Assembly (NCBI GenBank): GCA_934725005.1
Contig: CAKVBE010000064.1
Span: 1-5,837 of the forward strand
Reading direction: 5' to 3'
Length of the DNA: 5,837 nucleotides
From: an uncultured Rickettsiales bacterium
GTDB lineage: Bacteria > Pseudomonadota > Alphaproteobacteria > Rickettsiales > UBA1997
Made by a program: the position numbers and the translations under genes. The notes below the pieces were generated by a model. It ran no database searches and was not told the origin of the DNA. It saw nothing but the letters and a program-made list of their open reading frames with translations. Below are positions 4,693-5,837 of the stretch, one piece after another; positions within the stretch are counted from its first letter, which is position 1, and the number at the start of each line of letters is the position of its first letter.

Positions 4693-5837
4693 ATGAAAAT
4701 CCTTTTAAAGCCATACAGATTAGCTTTGATCATATCGCTGTTAGTGATATGTCCCTTCGTTTGTTTTATTTGTAATTGCAATTTTCGTTATACAGAAGAT
4801 GTAAAAGTTGCAAGTAATGGTAGTGTGTTTAAAACGAATGTTTTGAATTTTAATGAAAGAAATAATATTGATTTTAATGATTATAATTCACTTTTTAGCT
4901 ATGTATTAAATAAGGTCAAAACAAGCTATGTTGAAGATATTGATGAAAAAAAGTTGTATGAATATGCTTTAAATGGAATTTTGTCGTCTTTGGATCCGCA
5001 TTCTGCGTATCTAAACAAAGAGGAATATGACGAATTAAAAGATAGTACCAGAGGTGAATTTGGAGGTGTTGGTATAGAGATTACAAAGGAGTTTTCGTTA
5101 ATAAAAGTTATATCTCCAATTGAAGGAACTCCTGCATATAAGGCTGGTATAAAGTCTGGTGACTACATTAGTCAAATAAACGATAAGTCAGTTGTAGAGA
5201 TGGGCTTGACGGAAGCAGTGAAAATTATGCGTGGTAATCCTGGAACCGAGGTTAAACTTACTGTTTTAAGAGCTGGTGAAAGTAAACAATTAGATTTTAA
5301 TATAACAAGAGAAAACATTTCTATTAAAACGACTAGAAGTGAGATATATAATGATGTAATTTATCTAAGACTTAATAGTTTTACTGAAAAGGCCTATCAA
5401 GAAACTCTAAAAAATATAACTACAAAAATAAAAGAAATAGGTGGTGAAGAAAAAGTAAAGGGGATTATACTTGATCTCAGGGGTAATCCAGGCGGGTTGC
5501 TTGATCAATCTGTAAAGGTAAGTGAATTGTTTTTACCTTATGGAAAAGATATAGTTTTTACAAAAGGTAGGAATGGTGTTGTTTTAGGTTCTTTTAAATC
5601 TAGTAACAAAAAACCATTACTGTTTAATGTACCAATGGTGGTTCTTATAAATGAAGGTTCAGCTTCTGCTTCTGAAATTGTTGCCGGTGCGTTACAGGAT
5701 AATAAAAGAGCATTGATTGTTGGTACTAAATCGTTTGGTAAGGGATCTGTACAGACGATTATGCCTACCCCAATGGATGGTGCGATAAAAATGACTACAG
5801 CGAGATATTATACACCATTAGGACGTTCGATACAGGC
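4693..5837 (+). CDS. ctpA: Carboxyl-terminal processing protease, S41 family (CtpA-type), 3' end beyond window
   Basis: 381 residues are visible before the right edge. These proteases cleave proteins near their C-termini in the periplasm and act in envelope quality control and peptidoglycan-enzyme turnover. Order of parts: hydrophobic signal or anchor segment (about 10-27); N-terminal helical domain with LSSLDPHSAYL (97-107); PDZ domain (about 121-195) opening with RGEFGGVGIEI and containing the AG--SGD--- type substrate-binding core; and the protease core with LDLRGNPGGLL followed by NEGSASASEIVAGAL (320-334) and GTKSFGKGSVQT (344-355). Ser325 and Lys350, spaced 25 apart as in E. coli Prc and B. 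subtilis CtpB, form the catalytic dyad, and Gln354 is the third conserved residue. The ATG at 4693 is the only reasonable start, since an in-frame TGA lies at 4672-4674. The signal region carries four Cys (20, 24, 27, 29) without a good lipobox. Assigned as ctpA by overall similarity. Confidence 0.95.
   Translation, partial: MKILLKPYRLALIISLLVICPFVCFICNCNFRYTEDVKVASNGSVFKTNVLNFNERNNIDFNDYNSLFSYVLNKVKTSYVEDIDEKKLYEYALNGILSSLDPHSAYLNKEEYDELKDSTRGEFGGVGIEITKEFSLIKVISPIEGTPAYKAGIKSGDYISQINDKSVVEMGLTEAVKIMRGNPGTEVKLTVLRAGESKQLDFNITRENISIKTTRSEIYNDVIYLRLNSFTEKAYQETLKNITTKIKEIGGEEKVKGIILDLRGNPGGLLDQSVKVSELFLPYGKDIVFTKGRNGVVLGSFKSSNKKPLLFNVPMVVLINEGSASASEIVAGALQDNKRALIVGTKSFGKGSVQTIMPTPMDGAIKMTTARYYTPLGRSIQ

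Noticed and set aside
4590..4781. Minus-strand open frame of 63 codons across the lipoprotein-ctpA junction
   Set aside because: It overlaps two supported genes on the other strand and has no recognisable features.

Overview
The window looks like chromosomal DNA of a very AT-rich bacterium (GC by eye roughly a quarter). The standard genetic code is in use: tryptophans in conserved motifs are TGG, and TGA does not interrupt genes. The readable proteins have the wording I associate with Alphaproteobacteria: MiaA with NADSMQIY followed by a VLSAQPS-type segment, CMK with GRDTGT-ICPEA, and a CtpA-type S41 protease with GEFGGVGIEIT. Extreme AT content, A/T-biased codons and mostly weak ribosome-binding sites suggest an obligate or host-associated lineage, possibly Rickettsiales-like. 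This placement is inference; no rRNA or other phylogenetic marker is present.

Layout. Left edge, minus strand: the first 21 codons of an ABC transporter ATPase (1-64, cut by the window), then miaA (191-1129), then a GNAT/FemAB-like acyltransferase (1175-2062). The acyltransferase is upstream of miaA in transcription order, with a 45-bp gap, so the two may be co-transcribed. A 189-bp divergent spacer (2063-2251) leads to a plus-strand pair, cmk (2252-2884) and rpe (2891-3526), separated by 6 bp and ending at a clear hairpin terminator (3531-3560). That terminator lies between convergent genes; on its other side is a minus-strand APH-family phosphotransferase (3564-4385). After a second divergent spacer (4386-4523) comes a plus-strand pair: a 52-residue lipoprotein (4524-4682) and, 10 bp later, a CtpA-type carboxyl-terminal processing protease (4693 to the right edge, truncated).

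Functionally this is mostly housekeeping: tRNA modification (MiaA), CMP recycling (CMK), the pentose phosphate pathway (Rpe) and envelope proteolysis (CtpA). Three genes of unknown specific role are interspersed: the GNAT-like protein, the small-molecule kinase-like protein and the small Cys-rich lipoprotein. No mobile element, CRISPR array, RNA gene or long gene-free stretch is visible. Every spacer is under 200 bp. I found no convincing new multi-gene system. The best second looks are the small lipoprotein tied to ctpA, the cmk-rpe pairing, and the two unassigned enzymes.
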